Positions 18,161-27,887 of a stretch of 64,000 nt of DNA are shown piece by piece. The notes beneath the pieces are model-generated. The model was not told where the DNA came from. It searched no databases and saw nothing but the letters and a program-made list of their open reading frames with translations. Position numbers and translations under genes: made by a program. Positions within the stretch are counted from its first letter, which is position 1; each line of letters opens with the position of its first letter. This stretch comes from Anaerobiospirillum succiniciproducens DSM 6400 (GTDB lineage: Bacteria > Pseudomonadota > Gammaproteobacteria > Enterobacterales > Succinivibrionaceae): NCBI RefSeq assembly GCF_000482845.1, contig NZ_AXWV01000021.1:1-64000 (forward strand), written 5' to 3'.

Positions 18161-18191
18161 AAAACGACGATGCCGCGCAGGGCGCGGCATC
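18161..18191 (-). terminator. Terminator of the minus-strand membrane protein gene
   Basis: GATGCCGCGC (18169-18178) pairs perfectly with GCGCGGCATC (18182-18191). Read on the minus strand it is followed by GTCGTTTTT, 23 bases after the stop codon. Confidence 0.78.
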
Positions 18192-18213
18192 TAAAGAGGG
18201 TGCTTGGGGCTTT

Positions 18214-18684
18214 TTACATTGAGCTCATAATGGTGTAGAAAGCCGCCGTAATGCCAACACAGGCAATAGCTACCACAAGTAGCTGCATTACCATACGCTG
18301 ATAGGCAATACCTAAGAAGAAGAAAGTGAACATCAACAGTGTGCTGAAGATGATCATAGTAGTGTTCTGGAAGAAGTAGATGAGCAAGGTCAGCATGATG
18401 AACAGACCGATTACGAAAGTAATCATAGAGCGACGCTGACGTGCCTCTGCCTCTTGTTTAAGCTTTGCCTGACGCTCAGCCTTAAGCTTACGCTGCTCTA
18501 ATACCTTGTCGGTTGCAGCCTGGAGCTTGTCGCGGCGCTCTTTAAGCTTTTGCTCTTGGATTTCGCGCATTGATGGCAAACGTCCAGTGCCAGTGCTTGG
18601 TGCTGCCTTACCAGCATCAGGAGCTGCTGATTTACGAACTGTTGCAGCTGATTTTGCACCTAAGTTGGCTTTGCTAATGGCCAT
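18214..18684 (-). CDS. Membrane protein with coiled-coil N-terminus, function unknown
   Basis: 156 residues. The N-terminal 35 are Ala/Lys/Ser-rich and probably disordered; residues 38-85 form a charged coiled coil (REIQEQKLKERRDKLQ and similar); three hydrophobic segments follow (about 88-107, 110-129, 132-153). The start has AGGAG in a good position. I do not recognise a family. It could be a small inner-membrane scaffold, but that is only inferred from shape. It is monocistronic, with its own terminator. Confidence 0.7.
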   Translation of the reverse strand: MAISKANLGAKSAATVRKSAAPDAGKAAPSTGTGRLPSMREIQEQKLKERRDKLQAATDKVLEQRKLKAERQAKLKQEAEARQRRSMITFVIGLFIMLTLLIYFFQNTTMIIFSTLLMFTFFFLGIAYQRMVMQLLVVAIACVGITAAFYTIMSSM

Positions 18685-18733
18685 AATGATAATTGCTCCT
18701 AGTAGTAATGCAGTAGGAAAGGCTCTTGCCTAG

Positions 18734-19860
18734 TGCATCTTCGGTCTTTGATCCTTGAAAAGGCTAGCAAAGATTGCTTATTAAAAACTGATGTTTTCTA
18801 CCTAAATCTGAGGCCGAAGCTAATTAATGGGTCCAAGCATTACTATATGGTTGCTTGATTCTATCGTTTCTCACTGAAGTTAAGTGAGTTTAACGTAGCC
18901 TAGTAGGCTTCAAGATACGAAACTGTCATCACCTATGCTTTTTAAGCATCAGGTCGGTAGGTGTTGCACTTTGGTTTAAGTTAGTAAGTTAGAGCATGGC
19001 ACAAAAGAAGTGCTATATGACTTGTAGATAAAGTCTGGCACTTAAACATTCTCTCTTGATACTTAGTCGTTATCACATACTGCTATGACAAAAGCTCATT
19101 GAAAGCAATGTGACCGACTCTCTGCTCTGATTGTATGAAAACCTTATTTAGGCAACAAAGTTTAATACGCACGTGGCGCATAGCGCCTCATATTCTACTC
19201 GCAAATAATGCGCATTTGAATACTGTGGCGTATTTTAAACCAGTTGGATCGCTTTTTTAAGGGCTTTATCTTTGACTATACTCAAGTCTTTTGAAGAATC
19301 TGAGCTACAGTTTCTTGAATAGAGGGCTTATACATGGCCTCGGTGATGAGAGTAAGTTGTAATATCTAGGATGTAAAGCTGCTTGTCAAAACACAAGTTG
19401 AATGACAAGTAAGTTGCTAAACATCCTTTGTATTTGTGAAATGTCCCTAATATGCATCTAAAAGCCTGATTTAATGGCTAAATCCCATGCATTTGCGATT
19501 TGTCAAGATAATGATAAACCCATTTTTCACCAAAGACTTACGCAAATTACAACTTAGGTTACTGAGTAGATGCTGCTAACTGTCTCAGATTGTGATGGCA
19601 TTAATAACAACCAGTTTAAGGCAATTATGATCGAGACTTGAGCAAAATAGGGTCGTTTTGCTGAGTTTGCAGTTCAATAATGGCATTTTGATCTAAAGTT
19701 GATCACAAACAAAGATTTGTCGCTAATCCTGATCACTTACGAATCATTAAGCGTACCTATGACAGCTTAGTGAGCTCTGCTTTTCAAAGCGCACGGAATG
19801 CAGGGCATGATTTGGAGGTGGTGGCTGTTTGGCGTGGCGGCAGCTATTTGGTTGGGGCTA
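18734..19860. other. 1.1-kb AT-rich spacer
   Basis: No frame with both adequate length and a ribosome binding site is seen on either strand, no tRNA or rRNA, and no tandem repeat comparable with those in other spacers. A small RNA cannot be excluded. Confidence 0.4.
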
Positions 19861-19864
19861 AAAG

Positions 19865-19900
19865 CACAGCAGGCTAAGTACAAGTACTTAGCCTGCTGTG
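19865..19900 (-). terminator. Terminator of dapD, 16-bp perfect stem
   Basis: CACAGCAGGCTAAGTA (19865-19880), loop CAAG, then the exact reverse complement (19885-19900). On the minus strand it is followed by CTTTTAG. It lies 50 bases beyond the dapD stop. Confidence 0.82.
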
Positions 19901-19949
19901 GGCACATGAGTTTAGGTTCATGTGCTAGCTTTAGTTAGCGTGTAGCTGA

Positions 19950-20786
19950 TTACTTCTCAGCCTCAGCCTCACGTAATAACTCGTTAAGACCGATCTTAGA
20001 GCGGGTCTTCTCGTCTACGCGCTTTACGATAACGGCTGCGTATAAGGAGTACTTGCCATCCTTAGATGGGAGGCTACCGGATACTACAACTGAGTATGGA
20101 GGAACCTTACCGTACATGATCTCGCCGGTGGTACGGTCGTAAATACGGGTGGACTGACCAATGAATACACCCATAGAAATTACGGAACCCTCACCGATAA
20201 CTACGCCTTCAACAACCTCAGAACGAGCGCCGATGAAGCAGTTGTCCTCAATGATGGTAGGACCAGCCTGAACAGGCTCTAAAACGCCACCGATGCCTAC
20301 GCCACCAGATAAGTGAACGCCCTTACCGATCTGAGCGCATGAACCTACAGTTGCCCAGGTATCAACCATGGTGCCTGAACCTACGCGAGCACCGATGTTT
20401 ACAAAAGAAGGCATGAGCACAACGTTTGGCTCTAAGAAAGCGCCACGACGAACCACAGCACCAGGAACGGCACGGGTCTGCTCAGCGGCAAAACGCTCAG
20501 CGGTGTAACCGTCAAACTTTAAAGGAACCTTATCGTAGTATGCACCACCAGGAATCTGAGTGAGCTCGTTGTCCTGGAGTTTGAAAGATAAGAGCACAGC
20601 CTTTTTGATCCACTGATTGGTTACCCACTCTCCATCGATCTTCTCTGCAACGCGTAATGAGCCATCGTCAAGGCCAGCGATTACGTCGTTTACGGCTGCA
20701 CGTACGTTAGCGTCGCAATTAGCCATAGTAATAGAGGCGCGGTTTTCAAAAGCGTTATCGATAATGGTCTGAAGTTGCTGTGACAT
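19950..20786 (-). CDS. dapD: Tetrahydrodipicolinate N-succinyltransferase
   Basis: Lysine and meso-diaminopimelate biosynthesis: transfers succinyl from succinyl-CoA to tetrahydrodipicolinate. It has 278 residues (E. coli 274). After an alpha-helical N-terminal domain comes a left-handed beta-helix of hexapeptide repeats (about residues 108-230, seen in [20 protein letters not shown] and [14 protein letters not shown]). GAGGAA precedes the ATG. In E. coli it lies just after glnD in the same direction; here the same order holds with a 640-base gap. Confidence 0.96.
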   Translation of the reverse strand: MSQQLQTIIDNAFENRASITMANCDANVRAAVNDVIAGLDDGSLRVAEKIDGEWVTNQWIKKAVLLSFKLQDNELTQIPGGAYYDKVPLKFDGYTAERFAAEQTRAVPGAVVRRGAFLEPNVVLMPSFVNIGARVGSGTMVDTWATVGSCAQIGKGVHLSGGVGIGGVLEPVQAGPTIIEDNCFIGARSEVVEGVVIGEGSVISMGVFIGQSTRIYDRTTGEIMYGKVPPYSVVVSGSLPSKDGKYSLYAAVIVKRVDEKTRSKIGLNELLREAEAEK

Positions 20787-21430
20787 CTTCGGTTCCTCAA
20801 GAGTTTAATTCGATTTCAGGTCACGCTTGAGCATGATTTCATGGAAGCTAAAACGAAGTGATCAAGGGGGTGCTGCCATATCTTTAGATCATGCCGCATC
20901 AAAATAAGAGCTATCTAAGGTAGTTTTGCTGATATTAAATAACAAGCTACTTGATAGTTTTGCTAAAAGTGAGCAAACAGCTTTTAGATAGTTTTTGATG
21001 CTGCGATCGAGGCTCAATATTAGCCCAATGCCTACAACAGTCAAGAAAACATGTCCAAAGCGATACATATTTATCAGGAAAAAGCCCTTTTGCTGTTATT
21101 TATGGATCAAGTTAGGGCAAAATTGTGCTAAGTGCATTGCAAAGGTGCGTTGTTTGATGAGTGAGTGCAAAAAAACATGAATTTTGCACCTGCATTGTGC
21201 AAAACTAGTGTGGTTGGCGTTGGACTGGTCTTATCCCCTAGCTAGCATGACCGCTAGCTAGAAGATCTTGAGGTTTGAAGATGGCTAAGAGGTTTGAGCT
21301 TCGTGGCGGTGAAGCTAATAGGGCTGCTGATGCTGCTACGGTTTATGATGCGGCTACAGCTTATGCAACGGCAGTTATTGATACTGCTCTAGTGCTTATG
21401 CCGCTACAGCTGCTGCTAGTGCTGCAGCTA
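20787..21430. other. Spacer between dapD and glnD with GCT-rich repeats
   Basis: The 130 bases next to the glnD stop (about 21300-21430) consist of degenerate GCTGCT/GCCGCTACAGCTTATG words, two of them nearly identical (CGGCTACAGCTTATGC and GCCGCTACAGCTGCTG). They have no ribosome binding site. The rest is featureless. Confidence 0.45.
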
Positions 21431-24115
21431 TTATTTGGATGACTCTTTAGCCTCTTCAAGAGGCTTAGGGTCAAGAACATCGCAAATAGCATTAGCAAGC
21501 TTTTCTTTTGTGCGCTCGCTAAGAGGACGACCTTGTCTATCGGTAACAGAGAAGAAGTCGTCGGCTCTCTCGCCTGTGGTGGTAATTCTCGCAGAGCGAA
21601 CATACAGCTCAAAACGACCAAAGGTAATACCAATTTTTGCTAGCAGACCTGGCTGATCAAGCGTGGTGATCTCAAGGTTAGTAGCCTCATTAGTATGATC
21701 TTCAATGTAGTTAACCTGAGTTGGGAGTTTGAAGATCTTGGCATTCTTATTTTGCTGAGCATTAAGCTGATCGATATTAGGCTCTTCACCAATACCATCA
21801 AGCAGAGCCTTTCTAATGGAGTGCAAGCGTTCGTTATCAATGCAACCACCTTTTTGTGACAGGAATTTAACTGTGCACAAGGAATGATTGAGCTTGTTGC
21901 GAATGAACTGCGCCGCCTGAATATTGAGCTTTTTCTTTGCCAGAATATACGCTAGATAGCCAAAGTTAAAATGCTTAGTCATTTCCTTAGTATGGATAAG
22001 TATTTCAGTACCCATACTATCGTGCTGAGCAAAAAGGATCAGCGGTTTATTTTCACCATCGAACTGCAGAATGTTGCGTGTATGCCAAGCAAGTTCAAAT
22101 GGAGTGTAGTAGATAAAGTAGCTGTGCTTGTAATAAGACCAGTAAGTGCGGATATCTTGCTCGTTCAGATCTCGCATGTACTTAAGCGCTAGCTGTTGGT
22201 TTTCGCCAGCATGCAGCTTAATGTCATGTGGCATTTCTAAACCGTGACGTAATGCCTGACGAGTAGAGAAGTACAGCTGCTTGAGTACCTGATCTTTCCA
22301 TGAGTTCCAGGCACGATCGTTAGTGGCACTGATATCGGTTGCAGTTAAGCAGTACAAGAGATTTAAGTGCTCTTCATCTTGTACGCGCTTAGTGAACTCA
22401 TTAACTACCTGAGGATCATTGATGTCGCGACGCTGTGCGGTTGCCGACATTAACAGATGGTTATAAACGAGCCATGAGACTAAACGAGTTTGATAGAGGG
22501 TATAGCGGTGCAGCTGACAGAAGTACAAGGACTCTCCAGCACCAAGCTGAGCATGGTGACCACCTTGGCCTTTGGCGATGTCGTGCATTAAAGCTGCTAC
22601 CACTAAGATCTCAGGATTGCTTAGCTGTGCATAGACATGTTTAAACAGAGCATGCGCCGGATCATCTGACTTGTTCATCGCGTCGATGCTCTTAATCACG
22701 CGAATAGTGTGCTCATCGACGGTGTACATGTGGAACATGTCAAACTGACAGAGGCCTTCAATCTTTTCCCAAGATGGCATATAGGCAGATAAGACACGAT
22801 GCTCATGCATCAAAGGAAAAGCGATGACGGCAGCTTGTGGTGTCTGCAAAATCGTTTTAAAGATCGCTCTGCACTCTGGTACTTCAACTAAGTAGTTAGT
22901 TAAAGAGCGACGCGCTTTTCTTAACAGACGTAAGCAATTGACGTGTAAGCCTACGACCTCAGGATGTTTATACATGAGGTAGAAGACTTCAATCATCTTG
23001 CTCTTGTCATTTTCAAACACATCTTGTGCAGTGACATCAATAAGCGGGCCGCGACGAACAAAGTCGTTGTTTAAAAATTGAGTTTCGTCATCACCTAAAT
23101 GACCTGTAATACGCAGCACCTCAAGCTGCAAGGTCATAGAGTTGAGCTCTCGAATACGACGCAGCGAACGGTATAGATCGCGCATCATAGTCTCAACTTG
23201 CTCATTGCTTGTGCCAGTGTAGTTTAATAACTCGGCTACACTTGGCTGGCAATCAAGGCTTAAACGATTGTCATCTTTAAAGCGTGTGATATGCAGGGCA
23301 TAACGTACTTGATAGAGAACTTCACGAGACTCAATGAGCTCCTCGTATTCTTCTTTGCTCAGAAAATCGAGGACTAACATATCCTCAGGAGTTTTGGCCT
23401 GGAAGTGGAAGTTGGCGATCCATTGCATGACATGGATATCACGAATACCACCTGGATTGTGTTTAATATCCGGCTCTAGAGCATATGAGGTGTCTTTGTA
23501 GGCGTGGTGACGATCAAGCTCTTCGGCTACTTTAGCGTGGAAGAAGCGCTTGGTGTTCCAAGTACTGTCGTTCTTAATGGTTGTGAGCAGATCATTGTAG
23601 ACATGGATATTGCCGCACAGAAAACGTGTCTCAAGCATGTTGGTGCAGATGGTGAGATCAGCATTAACGTTTTGCAGTGTCTGTTCAATAGTACGAACAG
23701 AGGAGCCAATATCTAATTTCAGATCCCACAAGTGGGAGATGAAGGATGAGATGTTCTCTTGTATTTCTTCAGTCGGCTGCTCTACAGAAGCAACGAGTAA
23801 GTCGATATCGGATCTTAAGAATAATTCGGCACGGCCATAGCCACCCACAGCTATCAATGTGACGTCATGAGCCTTATCAAGCTTAAAGTGCTTAAAGAGC
23901 TGCATGAGCATTTGATCGATGTAGAAAGTGCGGTATTCAAGCAAAGAGGCAACAGCAAAGCCTTGCTTGAAGAACGAAACAAGCTGCTCGTCTAAGGCAT
24001 TAAGATACTCTCTACCTTGTTTGACATCGGTAAAGTCCAGATCGCTTTTGAGCGGCTGTTCTAAAACCAGATTCGCCACGGTTTGTTTGCGCGGCATGCT
24101 GATGGGTGTATACAT
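21431..24115 (-). CDS. glnD: Bifunctional PII uridylyltransferase / uridylyl-removing enzyme
   Basis: Main nitrogen sensor: uridylylates PII (GlnB/GlnK) when glutamine is low and deuridylylates it when glutamine is high. The nucleotidyltransferase site is GGYGRAELFLRSDIDLL (residues 91-107). The HD hydrolase domain has H469 and the LMHDIAKG motif (His511-Asp512), and two ACT domains occupy the C-terminus (the last containing EITTLDQPGLLAKIG). The frame is open to 24187, but GGGGGA lies five bases before the ATG at 24115, which gives 894 residues, matching E. coli (890). No PII gene is in the window. Confidence 0.95.
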   Translation of the reverse strand: MYTPISMPRKQTVANLVLEQPLKSDLDFTDVKQGREYLNALDEQLVSFFKQGFAVASLLEYRTFYIDQMLMQLFKHFKLDKAHDVTLIAVGGYGRAELFLRSDIDLLVASVEQPTEEIQENISSFISHLWDLKLDIGSSVRTIEQTLQNVNADLTICTNMLETRFLCGNIHVYNDLLTTIKNDSTWNTKRFFHAKVAEELDRHHAYKDTSYALEPDIKHNPGGIRDIHVMQWIANFHFQAKTPEDMLVLDFLSKEEYEELIESREVLYQVRYALHITRFKDDNRLSLDCQPSVAELLNYTGTSNEQVETMMRDLYRSLRRIRELNSMTLQLEVLRITGHLGDDETQFLNNDFVRRGPLIDVTAQDVFENDKSKMIEVFYLMYKHPEVVGLHVNCLRLLRKARRSLTNYLVEVPECRAIFKTILQTPQAAVIAFPLMHEHRVLSAYMPSWEKIEGLCQFDMFHMYTVDEHTIRVIKSIDAMNKSDDPAHALFKHVYAQLSNPEILVVAALMHDIAKGQGGHHAQLGAGESLYFCQLHRYTLYQTRLVSWLVYNHLLMSATAQRRDINDPQVVNEFTKRVQDEEHLNLLYCLTATDISATNDRAWNSWKDQVLKQLYFSTRQALRHGLEMPHDIKLHAGENQQLALKYMRDLNEQDIRTYWSYYKHSYFIYYTPFELAWHTRNILQFDGENKPLILFAQHDSMGTEILIHTKEMTKHFNFGYLAYILAKKKLNIQAAQFIRNKLNHSLCTVKFLSQKGGCIDNERLHSIRKALLDGIGEEPNIDQLNAQQNKNAKIFKLPTQVNYIEDHTNEATNLEITTLDQPGLLAKIGITFGRFELYVRSARITTTGERADDFFSVTDRQGRPLSERTKEKLANAICDVLDPKPLEEAKESSK

Positions 24116-24154
24116 CCTAATCCCCCGACGATCCTCTGCTATTAAAACACTGTT

Positions 24155-24232
24155 TGGCTTGTAACTAAGTTTTCTAACAAGCCTCAATCTTTTGGGCTTG
24201 TAACTAAGTTTTCTAAAAAGCCACAGTCTTTG
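24155..24232. repeat. 39-bp tandem duplication upstream of glnD
   Basis: The word GGCTTGTAACTAAGTTTTCT occurs at 24156 and again 39 bases later at 24195, with the following CAAGCC(T)CA(C/A)... also conserved. Both copies lie just upstream of the glnD ribosome binding site, so the glnD leader or promoter is duplicated. Confidence 0.85.
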
Positions 24233-24425
24233 CGCACTCTAGCTTAACTTAATGGCTCGGCTAGGCTGCATCTTGGTGTGCACTAATAGTGTTGGAGCAA
24301 TAAGTTTAGATTAGCACACTGCCTTGCTTTCGTTAATACACGTACAACGATAAGTACGACAGCCCAAAATGGATCAAGGGCATGGCGATACTAATTAGCA
24401 CAATCTATGGGGCGGGCGCTTGGCG

Positions 24426-24532
24426 CAATTACCTTGGGTTAGTGAGGCAATTGCGTGGGTAAGTGAGTCAATTGCTTGGGTAAGTGAGGCAATTTCTTGG
24501 ATAAGCGTGCAAATTACTTGGATTAGAGAGTA
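24426..24532. repeat. Five 21-22-bp tandem repeats
   Basis: CAATT(A/G)C.TGGGT(T/A)AGTGAG units start at about 24426, 24448, 24469, 24490 and 24511. On the plus strand one frame stays open through all units, reading heptads such as AIAWVSE, SIAWVSE and AISWISV and ending at TAG 24532. It has no good start codon or ribosome binding site, so I treat it as non-coding. Confidence 0.8.
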
Positions 24533-24790
24533 GGGCTTTGTCTTTTTGTGGGTAGCAAGATGGCGTTACTTGATAAGAGGGGGCTTATTTTAGATGAGAA
24601 AAAGGCCTTTAGCATGGATGTCCCATGGAGTTATTCAGGTGCTAGAGAACCTGTGTTGGTCTTCACCAGTGCAAAAGGCCAATGAGGTAGTTAAAACAAG
24701 TGCACTATGCACATCTGAGCAATAGCAACTATGGCAAATTAAAACTGTCGCCAATCAAGGCATAGTGCATCTTATAGTTAGAACAAATCT

Positions 24791-24860
24791 TGATCTAAAA
24801 CTAGATCTATTAGCATGGATTCATGCTAGACCTAACAAAGCAGCCGCTAAACGACTGCTT
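24791..24860 (-). terminator. Hairpin cluster after hpaC, possible terminator
   Basis: Three small inverted repeats in a row: GATCTA-AAAC-TAGATC (24791-24806), TAGCATG-GATT-CATGCTA (24811-24828) and AAGCAG...CTGCTT (24838-24860). They lie just beyond the hpaC stop at 24936. There is no strong T-run, so termination may be weak. Confidence 0.4.
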
Positions 24861-24935
24861 GATAGTTGGTGTCGGTCATCTAAGAGTTTGAGTGCTTAAT
24901 GGCGATCCTTGGCTCTTGATGACGATCTTGACTAA

Positions 24936-25436
24936 TTACTCACGAGAGAGAGTCTTGAATTTGCGAGCAAAGTACATCAGAGCATCCTTTTCACGAACAA
25001 CGATGTTCTTAAGCTCAACAAAGTACAGATTGTGGGTACCGAGCTCGTCAGTCTTGCTGATCTCGCCTTCTAATGATGAGATCGCGCCGGTGTTAACTGG
25101 CAGACCTAGCTTGCCACTTTCCCATGATGGGTCGGCAAAACGCTCTTCCATGGTGGAGCCCTTCATGCCTGCAAAGTGGGCAGCAACTTCTTCTTGAGAG
25201 TCAGACAGGACGTTAATACACATCTTGCCATTGCCCTGGAAGGCTGAGTTCATCTCAGACTTCTTGTTAACAGCTACTAATACAGTTGGAGGGGTGTCGG
25301 TAATGGACATTACTGCAGTTGCAGTGATGCCGCACTTACCTGCTTCACCATCGGTGGTGACCACGTTTACTGCAGCGGCCAGGTTGGCCATTGCATTTCT
25401 AAACTCAAGACGCATGCTCTCGGTGTCGTTAGTCAT
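24936..25436 (-). CDS. hpaC: Flavin reductase of 4-hydroxyphenylacetate 3-monooxygenase
   Basis: Supplies FADH2 to HpaB from NADH. 166 residues; very like E. coli HpaC (170) through the flavin-binding GITATAVMSITDTPP, GKMCINVLS, HFAGM and SLEGEI stretches. AGGGAA lies before the ATG, which is 13 bases after the hpaB stop, so hpaBC form one operon as in E. coli. Confidence 0.95.
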   Translation of the reverse strand: MTNDTESMRLEFRNAMANLAAAVNVVTTDGEAGKCGITATAVMSITDTPPTVLVAVNKKSEMNSAFQGNGKMCINVLSDSQEEVAAHFAGMKGSTMEERFADPSWESGKLGLPVNTGAISSLEGEISKTDELGTHNLYFVELKNIVVREKDALMYFARKFKTLSRE

Positions 25437-25449
25437 AGTTCTTCCCTAA

Positions 25450-27012
25450 TTATACGAGGTCGCCGATTTTTACGAGATCGCAGTTGTTGTGGTAGATTGG
25501 GGTAGTCCAGCCCTTGCGATCGTAATCAGCTAAGCAACGATCTACGAGGTCGGTCATCTCCTTCATGCAGCCAGAGGCCTTAGCCTGACGAAGAGTCTGC
25601 ATACGGATTTCGTCTTGTGAGCCGGTGTAGTTGATCTCATAGAGCTCATGACGACCACCAAACTCTGAACCAATAGCATCCCACATTAACTTCAGGATCT
25701 TGATACGCTCCTCGAAGTCCATACCGTTAGAGCCACGTACGTACTTGGCTAAGTACTTCTCGATCTCTGGGTTCTCCATATCGCGGATAGATGATGGGAG
25801 GTAAACCAGACCAGAGGTTAAGTTACGCTCAACAATGTTCTTGATCTTGGAGTAAGCCATTGGGGCCATTACACGGTAAGTCATGATGGACTTAGTGTCT
25901 GGCATCCAGCAGCCACCACGCCACTCAGTAGCCTCAGCGCACATTGCGTCAGTTAAGGCCCAGAAGAGGTGACGCCAGGTAACTACTTCACCTAAGTCAG
26001 CCTGTACACCACGGAAGTCTGCAACACCGGTGCACTCTAAGGACTTCTGGAGAAGACCTGCTAAGAAGTCGAGCTTAACTGCAAAACGAGTACATGCCTG
26101 GAATGGGAACAGACGAGCGAAACCGCCTTCCATGGTCCATGAACGAGCACGGTCGAAGTCCTTGTAAATGAGCACGTTCTCCCATGGGATGAATACGTTA
26201 TCAAGAACTAAGATGGCGTCGTTCTCATCAAAACGTGATGAGAGTGGGTAGTCAAATGGAGAACCGGTTACACCTGCTACGAGCTCATAAGATGCACGTG
26301 AGATGAGCTTTACACCCTCTGCGTCCATTGGAGCTACGAACATCAGAGCGAAGTTAGGATCATCACCCATAACCTGGGCAGAACCGAAGCCGATGAAGTT
26401 AAAGTGGGTTAAGGCGGAGTTGGTAGCAACTACCTTAGCGCCGGAAACGATGATGCCTGAATCAGTCTCTTTTACGAGCTTGATGTAAACATCCTTAACC
26501 TCGTTAACTGGCTTGTTACGGTCAATTGGTGGGTTAACGATAGCGTGGTTGAAGTACATTACGCTCTCTTGGATGCGCTTGTACCAGTCACGTGCGTTCT
26601 GCTCGAAACGGCCATAGAACTCAGGGTATGCACCTAATACGTTGCCGAATGCTGCCTTGTAATCTGGGGTACGGCCCATCCAACCATAGGATAAGCGTGA
26701 CCACTCAGCGATAGCATCGCGCTGCTCTTTTAACTCTTGTGATGAGCGGGCAAAACGGAAGAACTTGTGGGTGTAACCACCAGAACCAGTGTCGGTTTCC
26801 CAGCAGAGCTTGTCGTGGAGAGCTGGGTCGTGCAGGGCGTCGTAAATCTTGCCGATAGAAGCAGCGGAGTTACGGAAAGCTGGGTGAGTGGTAACGTCGT
26901 CTACGCGCTTGCCGTAAGCGTAAATCTCACGACCATCTCTGAAAGATGCGAACAGTTCTTCTTTGTTAAAAGGGCGCTTGGTATCTTTGCGGAAATCTTC
27001 GTACTTAGCCAT
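25450..27012 (-). CDS. hpaB: 4-Hydroxyphenylacetate 3-monooxygenase, oxygenase component
   Basis: FADH2-using monooxygenase that hydroxylates 4-hydroxyphenylacetate to homoprotocatechuate with O2. It has 520 residues, identical in length to E. coli HpaB, and family features such as KVVATNSALTHFNFIG, FDYPLSSRFDENDAILVLD and a C-terminal FGGRHELYEINYTGSQDE. GAGG is about ten bases before the ATG. The promoter region 27013-27125 contains a copy of the element shared with the hpaG1 upstream region. Confidence 0.96.
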   Translation of the reverse strand: MAKYEDFRKDTKRPFNKEELFASFRDGREIYAYGKRVDDVTTHPAFRNSAASIGKIYDALHDPALHDKLCWETDTGSGGYTHKFFRFARSSQELKEQRDAIAEWSRLSYGWMGRTPDYKAAFGNVLGAYPEFYGRFEQNARDWYKRIQESVMYFNHAIVNPPIDRNKPVNEVKDVYIKLVKETDSGIIVSGAKVVATNSALTHFNFIGFGSAQVMGDDPNFALMFVAPMDAEGVKLISRASYELVAGVTGSPFDYPLSSRFDENDAILVLDNVFIPWENVLIYKDFDRARSWTMEGGFARLFPFQACTRFAVKLDFLAGLLQKSLECTGVADFRGVQADLGEVVTWRHLFWALTDAMCAEATEWRGGCWMPDTKSIMTYRVMAPMAYSKIKNIVERNLTSGLVYLPSSIRDMENPEIEKYLAKYVRGSNGMDFEERIKILKLMWDAIGSEFGGRHELYEINYTGSQDEIRMQTLRQAKASGCMKEMTDLVDRCLADYDRKGWTTPIYHNNCDLVKIGDLV

Positions 27013-27102
27013 TAGATGGAGCCTCGTTAGAAATAAGGTTATCGTGTTGATGTCATTCTATTAACTGAGGCATGGCTTTTTAATTAACAAATGGACATTT
27101 CA

Positions 27103-27124
27103 ACCGGTACTTTTCGTTAGCTAA
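27103..27124 (-). promoter_or_regulatory. Candidate HpaA operator upstream of hpaB
   Basis: On the minus strand this reads CTAACGAAAAGTACCGGT, about 90 bases before the hpaB start. The same 18 bases occur exactly at 42432-42449 upstream of hpaG1. A related CTAAAAGTACCAGT lies at 27336-27349. Binding by HpaA is inferred. Confidence 0.5.
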
Positions 27125-27560
27125 TATCGGCCCTCATAAAGCTCATAAAAAAGCTTATTCCAAGTCACAAAACCACATGACAAGACGATAATTTCTTATC
27201 ACTTGTTATGTCCATTTTTGAACATGGCATGCAACTTGTCGCAACTTTTCATCCTGTTGAAAAACTCCATCAACTATTCTGACTATCACCTCAATAAAAA
27301 GTGTGATCTACAACTATCCGCAAGTACAAATTTGACTAAAAGTACCAGTTCTATCGCATCTAATTTGCCTAGATTCACTTTTTTACACTTTACAGCGCAA
27401 GAAATCTCAAGTTGAAATTGAATGAACCACCTAAAGCTAAGAAAAGCTCTCCTATCTGCTGATAAAGTACATATTTAAGCCAATTAACCGCACTTCAGAC
27501 GGCATCACCTTACATGCTAAAAAAGTCCTTAGCCAATGGATGGATAATTTGGGCAGGAGC

Positions 27561-27600
27561 ATTATCAGTAATTATCAGTAATTAGCTGTAATTATCAGAG
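27561..27600. repeat. Four 10-bp tandem units
   Basis: ATTATCAGTA, ATTATCAGTA, ATTAGCTGTA and ATTATCAGAG follow each other without gaps. The repeats lie in the 875-base spacer between hpaB and hpaA, where no gene is seen. Confidence 0.85.
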
Positions 27601-27887
27601 GTCCAAACTATTAGTAGATGACGACTGCAGCTGCTGTATTTGCATACAAGATCATGGCTACAACAAATTGCTTAGTTAGGCTTACTTTCAGAAGCTGAGC
27701 ATAAAAAGATAGGTTGTTAAAGGAGGGCAAGTGCAGCGACTTTGCAAAGTGCTCAATTGAAATCGAGATATAGAATGAGGCTTCGTGGGATCAAGTGCTG
27801 CTAGGTCGTAAGGATGGCACTGATGCTAGGCAAATAGAGCGCATTTGTTTTCCATGGGCGCTCTATTGAATAGGATGTGATGAGTAT

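Noticed and set aside
17644-18200. Integrated element at tRNA-Leu
   Set aside because: No integrase, no repeat of the tRNA 3' end and no foreign-looking genes downstream.
21361-21633. 90-codon minus-strand frame at the glnD 3' end
   Set aside because: It overlaps glnD in another frame and continues into GCT-rich repeat DNA.
27203-27415. 70-codon plus-strand frame in the hpaB-hpaA spacer
   Set aside because: AT-rich, no ribosome binding site, and overlaps the candidate operator copies.
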